Shown here one piece after another: positions 17,895-25,626 of a DNA stretch of 64,000 nt. The notes under the pieces were generated by a model that saw only the letters and a program-made list of their open reading frames with translations, was not told the origin of the DNA and did no database searches. Location: positions 4,103,001 to 4,167,000 of the forward strand of contig NZ_CP077097.1 in assembly GCF_014269225.2 (NCBI RefSeq). The letters are read 5' to 3'. Both the position numbers and the translations under genes were made by a program. The DNA comes from Pseudomonas anuradhapurensis. Its GTDB lineage: Bacteria; Pseudomonadota; Gammaproteobacteria; Pseudomonadales; Pseudomonadaceae. Every line of letters starts with the position of its first letter. Positions within the stretch are counted from its first letter, which is position 1.

Positions 17895-19070
17895 GTGCGT
17901 AGCCTGTTAGCCCGTTTCCTCCAGCTCGAAGCCGCCAGCGGCCTGCTGCTGATCGCTGCGGCCATATTGGCCCTGGTCATCAACAATTCGCCGCTGTCAT
18001 ACCTGTACAGCGGCCTGCTCGACGTGCCTGTCGCCGTACAGGTCGGCGCGTTGCACATCGCCAAACCATTGCTGTTGTGGATCAACGACGGCCTGATGGC
18101 GCTGTTTTTCCTGCTGATCGGCCTGGAAGTGAAGCGCGAGGTGGTCGACGGCCACCTGTCGAAACCGTCCCAGGTAATCTTGCCTGCCACCGCTGCCGTG
18201 GGCGGCATGGTGATACCGGCACTGATCTACTGGTTCATCAACCGTGACAACCCCGCAGCCGTGGCTGGTTGGGCAATCCCCACCGCCACCGACATCGCCT
18301 TCGCCCTCGGCGTGCTGGCCCTGCTGGGCAAGCGCGTGCCGGTGTCGCTGAAACTGTTCCTGATGACCCTGGCGATCATCGACGACCTGGGCGCGATCAT
18401 CGTCATTGCCCTGTTCTATTCAGGCACCTTGTCGAGCCTGTCGCTGTTGCTGGCCGCCGCCTGCCTGGTGGTACTGGTGGCGCTGAACCGGCTTGGCGTG
18501 GTCAAGCTTGGGCCTTACATGATCGTTGGCCTGATCCTGTGGGTCTGCGTGCTCAAAAGCGGCGTGCATGCCACCCTGGCTGGCGTTGCCCTGGCGCTGT
18601 GCATCCCGCTGCGTACTCGGCATGCCGAGCGCTCGCCATCGCTTGCCCTGGAACATGCCCTGCACCCGTGGGTCGCCTACGCCATCCTGCCGTTGTTCGC
18701 CTTCGCCAATGCCGGTGTATCGCTGGCAGGCATGAGTGTGGACAGCTTTACCCACCCTGTGCCACTGGGCATTGCCGTCGGGCTGCTGCTGGGCAAGACC
18801 GTGGGCGTCTTCGGCTTGACCTGGGTCGCGGTCAAACTGCGCCTGGCCGCTTTGCCTGCGGGTGCCAGCTGGGGCCAATTGCTGGGCGTGGCGATCCTCT
18901 GTGGTATCGGCTTCACCATGAGCCTGTTCGTTGGCTCACTCGCCTTTGTCCCAGGCAGCAGCGAGTTCGCCGGGATGGACCGCATGGGTATTCTCACCGG
19001 TTCGTTCCTTGCCGCCGTGTTCGGCTACGCCGTAACCGCCATGGCCAGCCGCAAGCCCAGCGCTGGTTGA
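17895..19070 (+). CDS. nhaA: Na+/H+ antiporter NhaA
   Basis: NhaA is an inner-membrane electrogenic antiporter that expels Na+ (or Li+) in exchange for two protons, giving salt and alkaline-pH tolerance. The product is 391 aa (E. coli NhaA 388). The paired ion-binding aspartates are Asp163 and Asp164 in [16 protein letters not shown]. The [21 protein letters not shown] segment of helix IV is present, and about twelve helices are evident. The start is GTG with GGAGA about eleven bases upstream. An AT-rich stretch (17780-17840) upstream probably holds the promoter. Confidence 0.96.
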   Translation: MRSLLARFLQLEAASGLLLIAAAILALVINNSPLSYLYSGLLDVPVAVQVGALHIAKPLLLWINDGLMALFFLLIGLEVKREVVDGHLSKPSQVILPATAAVGGMVIPALIYWFINRDNPAAVAGWAIPTATDIAFALGVLALLGKRVPVSLKLFLMTLAIIDDLGAIIVIALFYSGTLSSLSLLLAAACLVVLVALNRLGVVKLGPYMIVGLILWVCVLKSGVHATLAGVALALCIPLRTRHAERSPSLALEHALHPWVAYAILPLFAFANAGVSLAGMSVDSFTHPVPLGIAVGLLLGKTVGVFGLTWVAVKLRLAALPAGASWGQLLGVAILCGIGFTMSLFVGSLAFVPGSSEFAGMDRMGILTGSFLAAVFGYAVTAMASRKPSAG

Positions 19071-19085
19071 GCTGACCACGGCATG

Positions 19086-19125
19086 AAAAAACCCCGACTG
19101 GCGTGCAGCCATGTCGGGGTTTTTT
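19086..19125. terminator. Terminator between nhaA and the convergent slyB-like gene
   Basis: AAAAAACCCCGAC pairs with GTCGGGGTTTTTT around a 14-base loop. A and T runs on both sides allow it to end transcription from either strand. Confidence 0.85.
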
Positions 19126-19140
19126 CTTGTTGCGCTACGG

Positions 19141-19605
19141 TCAGTGCGAGACGCGGCTGGTACCGTCGACGGTCATGATGCGTACGCGGTCGCCAACGCG
19201 GAAGATCTCGTTCTCCTGCACCGCCTGCACATAGGCGCGCATGCTGCCATCGTCCTCGCGCACGGTGATTTCCACGCCCTGGGTACGGGTCAGGCCTTCT
19301 TCGGCCGCGGAACCGGCCAGGCCACCGGCAACAGCGCCAATCACGGCAGCCACGATGCTGCCACGGCCGCCACCCACGGCGCTGCCGGCCACGCCACCGA
19401 CGATGGCACCGGCGCCGCCGCCGATCGGGGTCTTGGTACCCTCGATCTTGACCGGGCGCAGGGATTCGATGGTGCCCATGCGCACGGTCTGCACGCGGCG
19501 GGCCTCATCACGGGAGTAGCTGTCACCGGTCAGGCTCGAGGCACAGCCACCCAGCAACAACGACATGGTGGTGAAGGTCGCCACCAGCAAAGCGGATTTA
19601 CGCAT
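19141..19605 (-). CDS. SlyB-like glycine-zipper outer membrane lipoprotein
   Basis: This 154-residue protein has a lipoprotein signal peptide (lipobox LLGGC). A central glycine-zipper segment (about residues 60-110, GGGAGAIVGGVAGSAVGGGR) resembles SlyB/Pcp outer membrane lipoproteins and RcnB-type 2TM glycine-zipper proteins. A small C-terminal beta domain (VEITVREDDGSMRAYVQ) follows, as in SlyB. I chose the ATG at 19605 with GGAG ten bases upstream; the longer frame adds implausible residues. In enterobacteria slyB is under PhoPQ control; I cannot see such a box here. Confidence 0.85.
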   Translation of the reverse strand: MRKSALLVATFTTMSLLLGGCASSLTGDSYSRDEARRVQTVRMGTIESLRPVKIEGTKTPIGGGAGAIVGGVAGSAVGGGRGSIVAAVIGAVAGGLAGSAAEEGLTRTQGVEITVREDDGSMRAYVQAVQENEIFRVGDRVRIMTVDGTSRVSH

Positions 19606-19751
19606 GGGTAAAGTCTCCATAAGTCGGGTGCTCATTAGACGCTGCACGTTGACGACTGTCACGGTACAAACGCAATAAAGTTGCTTTCATTCAGCCGAGG
19701 TACAGCCTGCCTGGCTGTATCAGGCCATTTCAAGTGAGACCAAGGATAGCC

Positions 19752-19985
19752 ATGGATTACTTCATCGTCGTGGTTGCCACCGTTGCCGGGCTGTATTTCC
19801 ACGGGTGGTTGTATGTGCGCATGCGCCGCTGGATGGACCGTGACCTGGCGCTGTCGCTAGCCGGGGCGGACCCTGGCAAGCGGGCGTACATGCTGCAAAA
19901 GCTGGAACAGGCGCGGCTGGAGAAGGTGCGGCGCAAACAGTTGGCGGGGTGGCTGGAGCGCGAGGCGGCGGGGTATCCGGGGTAG
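19752..19985 (+). CDS. Small single-helix membrane protein, hypothetical
   Basis: This 77-residue protein has an N-terminal transmembrane helix (YFIVVVATVAGLYFHGWLYV) and a basic, helical cytosolic tail (MRRWMDRDLALSL..., KLEQARLEKVRRKQ). I do not recognise a named family. The start is the ATG at 19752. Codon use resembles that of its neighbours. A REP element follows the stop codon. Confidence 0.65.
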   Translation: MDYFIVVVATVAGLYFHGWLYVRMRRWMDRDLALSLAGADPGKRAYMLQKLEQARLEKVRRKQLAGWLEREAAGYPG

Positions 19986-19998
19986 TCTGATCGATTGT

Positions 19999-20044
19999 CG
20001 GGGCTGCTGCGCAGCCCATCGCGACACAAGGCCGCTCCTACAGG
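19999..20044. repeat. REP element
   Basis: GGGGCTGCTGCGCAGCCC hairpin followed by ATCGCGACACAAGGCCGCTCCTACAGG. The same unit occurs at several places in this window in both orientations. Confidence 0.85.
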
Positions 20045-20049
20045 GAACT

Positions 20050-20099
20050 GAGCTACACCCCAGATATTGGACACCTGTTCATCATCTGGGGCGCAGCTC
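20050..20099. repeat. 50-bp hairpin repeat, family H1, copy 1
   Basis: This unit begins GAGCTACACCCCAGAT and ends ATCTGGGGCGCAGCTC, so its ends can pair over about 21 positions. A second copy lies at 59648-59697 with 39 of 50 bases identical. In both places the unit starts nine or fewer bases after the end of a REP element, so REP and hairpin seem to form one composite. Confidence 0.6.
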
Positions 20100-20168
20100 A
20101 AACGCGTCCGTTGCTGGGGTGCGACCCCGGCCTGTGGTGTGCAAGGGCCGCAAGGCGGCCCCGCAATG

Positions 20169-20816
20169 TCAGGGCGCCAGGCGCTCGCGCAGCCATTGCC
20201 CATCGACCAAGCGGTAGTTCAGCCGGTCATGCAAGCGGCTGGCCCGGCCCTGCCAGAACTCGACCCGCTCCGGCAGCAACCGGTACCCGCCCCAATGCTC
20301 CGGGCAATGCGGCTGGGTATCGGAGAAGCGCGCCTCGGTGGCCTTGACCAGGCTTTCCAGTTCCTCACGGCCGGCAATCACCCGGCTCTGCGGCGAGGCC
20401 CAAGCGCCCAGGCGGCTGCCCAATGGACGCACCTGGTAGTAGGCATCCGATTCCTCGGCCGTGACCTTTTCCACCCGCCCTTCGATGCGCACCTGACGCT
20501 CCAGCGCCGGCCAGAAGAAGGTCATGGCGGCGTAGGGGTTGGCCAGCAGTTGCTGGCCCTTGGCGCTGTCGTAGTTGGTGAAAAAGGTGAAACCACGCTC
20601 ATCGAGCCCCTTGAGCAGCAAAACGCGGCAATGGGGGCGGCCGTCGGCATCGACGGTGGCCAGGGTCATGGCATTGGCTTCTACCGGTACCTGCTCGGTT
20701 TTCACCGCATCGGCGAACCACTGGTGGAACAGGGCGAACGGCTCCGCCGGGGCCTGGGCTTCGGCCAGGCCATCTCGGGTGTAGTCGCGGCGCATATCAG
20801 CCAGGGATTGGGTCAT
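20169..20816 (-). CDS. pdxH: Pyridoxamine 5'-phosphate oxidase
   Basis: PdxH is a cytosolic FMN enzyme that oxidises pyridoxine or pyridoxamine 5'-phosphate to pyridoxal 5'-phosphate, the last step of vitamin B6 synthesis and salvage. The 215-residue length is typical. The FMN-binding strands are recognisable: [37 protein letters not shown] and [17 protein letters not shown]. The C-terminus has the PLP-site segment [17 protein letters not shown]. It lies 18 bases downstream of the OmpA-like gene's stop and could be co-transcribed with it. Confidence 0.96.
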   Translation of the reverse strand: MTQSLADMRRDYTRDGLAEAQAPAEPFALFHQWFADAVKTEQVPVEANAMTLATVDADGRPHCRVLLLKGLDERGFTFFTNYDSAKGQQLLANPYAAMTFFWPALERQVRIEGRVEKVTAEESDAYYQVRPLGSRLGAWASPQSRVIAGREELESLVKATEARFSDTQPHCPEHWGGYRLLPERVEFWQGRASRLHDRLNYRLVDGQWLRERLAP

Positions 20817-20834
20817 TGCTGCGTTCCTTGACGA

Positions 20835-21812
20835 TCAGTTGGTCTTCGCAGGGCTGTTGGCAGCTACTTTCTTGTCAGCGGTAGCTTTCTTGGCCACGGG
20901 CTTGGCCGGGGCGGCTTTTTTCTTGGCCGCAGTCTTGGCTGGCGCCTTGGCCTTGGCTGCAGGCTTCTTCGCCGCAGCCTTGGCCGCCGGCTTGCTGTCG
21001 GCAGCCTTGGCGGCTGGGGCCTTGGTGTCCTGCACCGCCACCATCGAGGCTGGCGCCGGGGCCGGGGCGGCTTGCTGGTACTTGGCCAACAGCGCAACCA
21101 TGGTGTTCTGCGGAGTCAGCAGCATTTCCACGCGACGGTTCAAGGCGCGGCCCTCGGCACTGTCATTGGCCGCGCGCGGCATGACCGAGCCCATGCCCTT
21201 GAGGTTCAGGCGGTCACGCTGCAGGCCGCTGAGGCGGAAGATGGCCGACACCGAAGCGGCGCGCTCCAGGCTGAGCTTCTGGTTCGCCGCAGCGGCACCG
21301 CTGCTGTCGGCATGGCCGAGCACCAGCACGGCAGTCTTGGCATCGCCTTCGACGGTCTTGGCCACGCGGGTAATCGGGCCCAAGGACATCGGCAACAGCA
21401 TGCTCGGGCGGTCAGGGTTGTATGAGCTGTCCACTGGGAGGGTCACGGCCAGCACGTTGTCGCGGCGCTCAAGCTCCAGCTTGCTGCCCTTGATGGCTTC
21501 ACGCAGCTTGGGCTCGTATTCGTCCAGCCAGGCCTGGGTGGCCTTCTCGTCGATCTTGGGCACCACCGGCCCCTTGGCCTGCTTCTGCTCACCACCGAAT
21601 GGCCACCACCAACGGCTGGCGCTCTCGGACTTGGCGTCGGCCTTGGCCACGTTTTCAGTAACGGCTTGCTTCACTTCCTGCTCGGCAACCTTGTCCGAAC
21701 CGAAGGGCCACCAGCTCGAGCCGCTGTCCTTCGAGGCGTCCTGGGGGTGACTGGCGCAGCCGGTAACGGCGGTCAGGCACAGGGCGAGTGCTAAGGTTTT
21801 ATGTGAAGACAT
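20835..21812 (-). CDS. OmpA-family lipoprotein with Lys/Ala-rich C-terminal tail
   Basis: This 325-residue protein has a lipoprotein signal (lipobox VTGC). A Trp-rich linker repeats WWPFG twice (residues about 35-75, SSWWPFGSDK and SRWWWPFGGEQ). The OmpA C-terminal peptidoglycan-binding domain (about 120-235) contains LGHADSSGAAAANQKLSLER and GRALNRRVEM. The last 75 residues are almost entirely Ala, Lys and Pro, resembling histone H1 tails, which is unusual for an envelope lipoprotein. The start at 21812 has only a weak ribosome site. Function is probably cell-wall association. Confidence 0.8.
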   Translation of the reverse strand: MSSHKTLALALCLTAVTGCASHPQDASKDSGSSWWPFGSDKVAEQEVKQAVTENVAKADAKSESASRWWWPFGGEQKQAKGPVVPKIDEKATQAWLDEYEPKLREAIKGSKLELERRDNVLAVTLPVDSSYNPDRPSMLLPMSLGPITRVAKTVEGDAKTAVLVLGHADSSGAAAANQKLSLERAASVSAIFRLSGLQRDRLNLKGMGSVMPRAANDSAEGRALNRRVEMLLTPQNTMVALLAKYQQAAPAPAPASMVAVQDTKAPAAKAADSKPAAKAAAKKPAAKAKAPAKTAAKKKAAPAKPVAKKATADKKVAANSPAKTN

Positions 21813-21911
21813 CAGCGATACACCATGAAATAGAAAGAAATTTTGCCCACACACTTCAGGCATTGGCATTGAGGATAGTCAAAGGGATGCGGCAATACCC
21901 GCATTACCCGA

Positions 21912-23057
21912 TCAAAGGCAGCCTGCGAGCACGCGCACCAGCTTCTGGGCCCGTGGGTCCATGAGCACGTATGGGCCAAGGGTATTGACCACGAAGCCGA
22001 AGGCGACATCGTACTCCGGGTCGGCGAAACCGACCGAACCGCCGGCACCGGGGTGGCCGAAGGCGCGCGCGCCGAGGCCGAAAGTGGCATTGGCCACCTC
22101 GGGCTGGTCGAGCATGCAACCCAGGCCAAAACGGGTCTGGGTGAGCAAGGTGCGGTCCTGGCCGAGGCTGTGCTCACGGGTCAGTTCATCGAGCAGCTCG
22201 GATTCGAGCAGGCTGCCATCCAACAGCCCGGCGTAAAAGCCCGCCAGGCTGCGCGCGTTGCCATGCCCGTTGGCCGCAGGCTGCTGCATGCGCCGCCATT
22301 CCGGCTTGTTGGTGCTGGTAAGGATGGCTGGCGGATTGGTGAAGGCACGGGTCGAAAGCGCCTCTGGCTCGCGCATGGTCACCTGCAGCAGGCGCTGCGC
22401 CGCGGCATCCCCGGGGTTGCCCTTGCCACGGGCGATATGCGCCACGCGGTAAAATTCTTCGTCGGCCAGGCCGACATGGAAATCCAGCCCCAATGGGCGC
22501 GCAGTACGGGCCACGATCGAGTCGCCAGGGCCACGACCATCGGCGCGGCGGATCAGCTCGCCGATCAACCAGCCGTAGGTGATGGCAGCATAGCCGTGCT
22601 CGGTGCCAGGTGCCCACCAGGGCGTCTCGGCGGCCAGGGCAGCGACCATGGCCTGCCAGTCATACAGGGCTTCGGCCGGTAGCAACTCGCGGATGGCCGG
22701 CAGGCCGGCACGATGGCTGAGCAGCTGACGCAGGGTGATAGCCTGTTTGCCGGCCTGGGCGAACTCGGGCCAGTAGTTGGCCACCGGAGCGTCCAGGGCC
22801 AGCTTGCCCTCACCGACCAGTTGCAGGGCAGTAACCGCAGTGAAGGTCTTGGTACAGGAGAACAGGTTGGCGATGGTGTCGCTGTGCCAGGCCTGCTGGC
22901 CATCCTTGTCGGCACTGCCGGCCCACAGGTCGACGACGGTTTCGCCACCGACCTGGATGCACAGCGCGGCGCCACGCTCCTGGGGATCATCGAACAGCGC
23001 GGCGAACGCCTCGCGCACGGCTTCGAACTTCAGCTCATAGTGACCCTGGATCTGCAC
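21912..23057 (-). CDS. Serine hydrolase of the beta-lactamase/EstB family
   Basis: This 381-residue class C beta-lactamase-like enzyme is probably an esterase or carboxylesterase (EstB type). The catalytic SxxK is Ser67-Cys-Thr-Lys70 (LFSCTKTF). The Tyr motif is probably ITYGWLIGELIRR, and the late FGHPGAGGSVGFADP segment matches the C-terminal HxG loop of the family. There is no signal peptide. I chose the GTG at 23057 (MQIQGHYELKFEAV), preceded by GGAGAA eight bases upstream; an ATG at 23099 adds 14 residues without a ribosome site. Confidence 0.85.
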   Translation of the reverse strand: MQIQGHYELKFEAVREAFAALFDDPQERGAALCIQVGGETVVDLWAGSADKDGQQAWHSDTIANLFSCTKTFTAVTALQLVGEGKLALDAPVANYWPEFAQAGKQAITLRQLLSHRAGLPAIRELLPAEALYDWQAMVAALAAETPWWAPGTEHGYAAITYGWLIGELIRRADGRGPGDSIVARTARPLGLDFHVGLADEEFYRVAHIARGKGNPGDAAAQRLLQVTMREPEALSTRAFTNPPAILTSTNKPEWRRMQQPAANGHGNARSLAGFYAGLLDGSLLESELLDELTREHSLGQDRTLLTQTRFGLGCMLDQPEVANATFGLGARAFGHPGAGGSVGFADPEYDVAFGFVVNTLGPYVLMDPRAQKLVRVLAGCL

Positions 23058-23182
23058 CCGCTGTTCTCCGTACGACCATTTCCGAAAAATGGTGTGCATT
23101 GTTTCAGTAGTTTGGCGTTTTGCAAACTGGCTTGGGCTGGGTGGTCGCGACGAATGGTGCCACCAGCCGCGCCACGTCCCCT

Positions 23183-23298
23183 CCAGGAGCAGCGGCCTGG
23201 TGTCGCGATGGGCTGCGTAGCAGCCATGGGTGCCGCGTTGGTGCCGAGATTGCCGGGGCCGCCTTGCGGCCCTTTCGCGACACAAGGCCGCTCCTACA
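23183..23298. repeat. Inverted pair of REP elements
   Basis: One REP in reverse orientation (23183-23225) and one in forward orientation (23253-23298) face each other across about 27 bases. Such pairs can form a large cruciform. They lie between two genes read in the same direction. Confidence 0.75.
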
Positions 23299-23312
23299 CA
23301 GGCCTGTCTGAG

Positions 23313-25547
23313 TTATGGGGCAGGCTTTTCCAGCTCGGCGCGCAGCTGGCCCATGGCCTGCAGGTTGCTCTTGCGCACGGCCTCGACAAACCCCGGATAA
23401 GGCATGTCGGTGATCGCTACCAGCCCGAGATGGCCGTTCTCGCCATCGAGCAACCGCCCGCTGGCCGGCTGATCGAGATACTGGAACCAGTGCGCGCCGA
23501 CGATCATCGGCTGTGCCAGCGCCGCCTTGAGGAAATTGCCGTAGGCCGGGCCACGGTCTTCTTCCCGAGCCAGCTCCAGCGGCCCCGGCCAGAACGGCCC
23601 ACGGTCACGCGAGCCGAACTGGAACTCGGACACCAGCACCGGCTTGTCCAGCTCGGCCAGGCTGGCGAAGTCGTAGCCATCCTGCGGCTTGAGCGTATAG
23701 AAGTTGAAGCTGAGCACATCGCAGAATTCGGCACAGGCCTTGACCGCCTCGGGCGTGCTGACCGCATACCGCCCCCCCAGCAACAGGTGATTCGGCGCAT
23801 GCCACTTCAACGAGTCGGCAATCGTCTTGAAGTAGGTTTCGGCAAACACCTGCTGGAAATACTGGTAGTCACGCTCGATTTCCGGGTGCTCCGGGTTGGG
23901 CAGCGGCGCTTCGAAGCCCGGATCCTCCATCAGTTCCCAGGCGCTCAGTTCGATGCCCCAAGCCTTGGACAGCCCCTCCTGGTTACGGTACTTGTCGCGC
24001 AACTGCTTGAGGAAGGCGCGCTTGGCCGGCACATCGGTGGTCAGGCGCAGCGTGCCGTAGGCCAGGCCGTAGCGTGCCTTGGGGTCACTGCCGGGGGCGG
24101 CCCAGGCCAGTTCATTGTCGGCGAAATAACCGATCAGCCAGGGGTCGTCACGGTGATCGCGGGCGGCAATGGCCACGGCGCGCTCGGTGGCCATGGCAAA
24201 ACGTGGGTCGAACGGGTCGGGCATGCTGCCCCACCAGTCCATGCCGGTGCTGATGCTGGCGTAATCGCCCACGATCGACAGCGGCAAGGTGTACGGCATG
24301 CGCCGGGCCTGGCCCAGGGCCGGCTCGCTCCAGTTGCCGAGCGTGTTGAAACCCCAGGCCTGCAGGCGGTCGAGCGCGTGCGCCTGCCAACGGGCAGCAT
24401 CCAGCGCTGGCGGTGGGCAGTTGGCCGGCTGCCCGCCTGCTGCCGGCGGGCAAGGTTTGCCGTAGGTGCGCTGCAGGTTGGCGGCATAGAAGTCGAACCA
24501 GCGCCCCTGCTTGAAGTGGCGCCCTTGTGACGAGGCATTGCCGTCGTCGTTGTTGCCTTCGCCATAGAAGGCGGCCAGCGCATCACCTTGGCCCGGCAAG
24601 GCCTTGAACATGCCCTCGCGGCCGGTGACGTAGGTGCGCCCGCCATCCGCCGCCACGGCATTCACCCCCAACGAGTAGAACGGGTGCCCTTCCGGTGTCA
24701 CCAGGTACCAGCGGCCATCGCGCTTTTCCGTACGGAAGAAGCCTTTGGCCTCGAACGCCGGCCCGGCCAGCAAGCCACCGTAGGCGTCCAGTTGCTGTTT
24801 GCCACGTTCTGCCAGCCAGCCCTTGAGCTGTTGCTGCTCACGCGTATCGGCTGCCTTGAGCTGTTCGTCGTCAGCCACTTTCTCTGGCCAATGGCCCCGC
24901 GTGGACTGGCCATAGGCATCGATCAGCTCACGATAGGCCGCCTGATAAGCCTGGTCGTCATCCTGAATGCCAACCCGCTCGATCAACAAGCTCTGCGCCA
25001 CCTTGGGGCTGGGGATGCTCAGGCTGACCGAGGCCACCTGCTTGAGGTCTACCGCACCGGCGCTGCTGGCCAGCAACAAGCGCTGGCCATCATGGCTCCA
25101 GGGCATCGGTGGGCCGGCGCGCATGCCCTGGCTGAGCGGCGAGCGGGCCGTCAGCGGTACCATCACGGTCTGGGCAGGGCCGGCTGGCAAGTCGATGCGG
25201 CTGGTCAGCGCGCTGCCATCGCTGCCCTGCACCGTGACATCCACGGTCAGCGCCCAGTCCATTGCGCTTTGCAGGCGCAAGGTCAGGAACTGCCCAGCGG
25301 ACCAGTCCCACACCCCGCTTTGCGGGCTCAGGCGCAGGGTTGGCCGCTGGGCCGGGTTGAACACCACCCGTCGCAACACTTCGCCTTCAGCCGTCTGCTC
25401 CGCATTGTACTGGGGCATGCCGGCATCCTCGGTCAGCACATTGACCACCGAGGCTGGGCGCACGAAGCTGAAGAGCGTCTGTTGCCCCGCCAGCAAGGGC
25501 GAGCTGAACAACAAGGCGAGAACGGCGGGCAAGGTGCGGCGGACCAT
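23313..25547 (-). CDS. Putative secreted glycoside hydrolase (agarase-like)
   Basis: This protein of about 744 residues has a signal peptide (MVRRTLPAVLALLFSSPLLA). An N-terminal beta-rich region (to about residue 215) is followed by a catalytic TIM-barrel. The acid/base Asn-Glu pair of clan GH-A is in YFADNELAWA, and the probable nucleophile Glu is in VLVSEFQFGSRDRG. The sequence resembles proteins annotated as beta-agarase-like in Pseudomonas. Substrate is unknown and agar is unlikely in this host; an exopolysaccharide is possible. An alternative ATG at 25577 would add ten residues before the signal peptide; the ATG at 25547 is preferred because AAGGAG lies upstream. Confidence 0.75.
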   Translation of the reverse strand: MVRRTLPAVLALLFSSPLLAGQQTLFSFVRPASVVNVLTEDAGMPQYNAEQTAEGEVLRRVVFNPAQRPTLRLSPQSGVWDWSAGQFLTLRLQSAMDWALTVDVTVQGSDGSALTSRIDLPAGPAQTVMVPLTARSPLSQGMRAGPPMPWSHDGQRLLLASSAGAVDLKQVASVSLSIPSPKVAQSLLIERVGIQDDDQAYQAAYRELIDAYGQSTRGHWPEKVADDEQLKAADTREQQQLKGWLAERGKQQLDAYGGLLAGPAFEAKGFFRTEKRDGRWYLVTPEGHPFYSLGVNAVAADGGRTYVTGREGMFKALPGQGDALAAFYGEGNNDDGNASSQGRHFKQGRWFDFYAANLQRTYGKPCPPAAGGQPANCPPPALDAARWQAHALDRLQAWGFNTLGNWSEPALGQARRMPYTLPLSIVGDYASISTGMDWWGSMPDPFDPRFAMATERAVAIAARDHRDDPWLIGYFADNELAWAAPGSDPKARYGLAYGTLRLTTDVPAKRAFLKQLRDKYRNQEGLSKAWGIELSAWELMEDPGFEAPLPNPEHPEIERDYQYFQQVFAETYFKTIADSLKWHAPNHLLLGGRYAVSTPEAVKACAEFCDVLSFNFYTLKPQDGYDFASLAELDKPVLVSEFQFGSRDRGPFWPGPLELAREEDRGPAYGNFLKAALAQPMIVGAHWFQYLDQPASGRLLDGENGHLGLVAITDMPYPGFVEAVRKSNLQAMGQLRAELEKPAP

Positions 25548-25626
25548 AAGGCTGAAGCTCTCCTTCAGGGCCTTCATGGCCCACGACTGAGTGATGGACA
25601 ACGCGCCGGAGCAAGTGCTCCGGCAG

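Noticed and set aside
20101..20168. Small GC hairpins (GGGGTGCGACCCC; GGGCCGCAAGGCGGCCC) after the H1 repeat
   Set aside because: They may help end pdxH transcripts or be REP remnants, but lack a T run or a full REP tail, so no separate feature was made.
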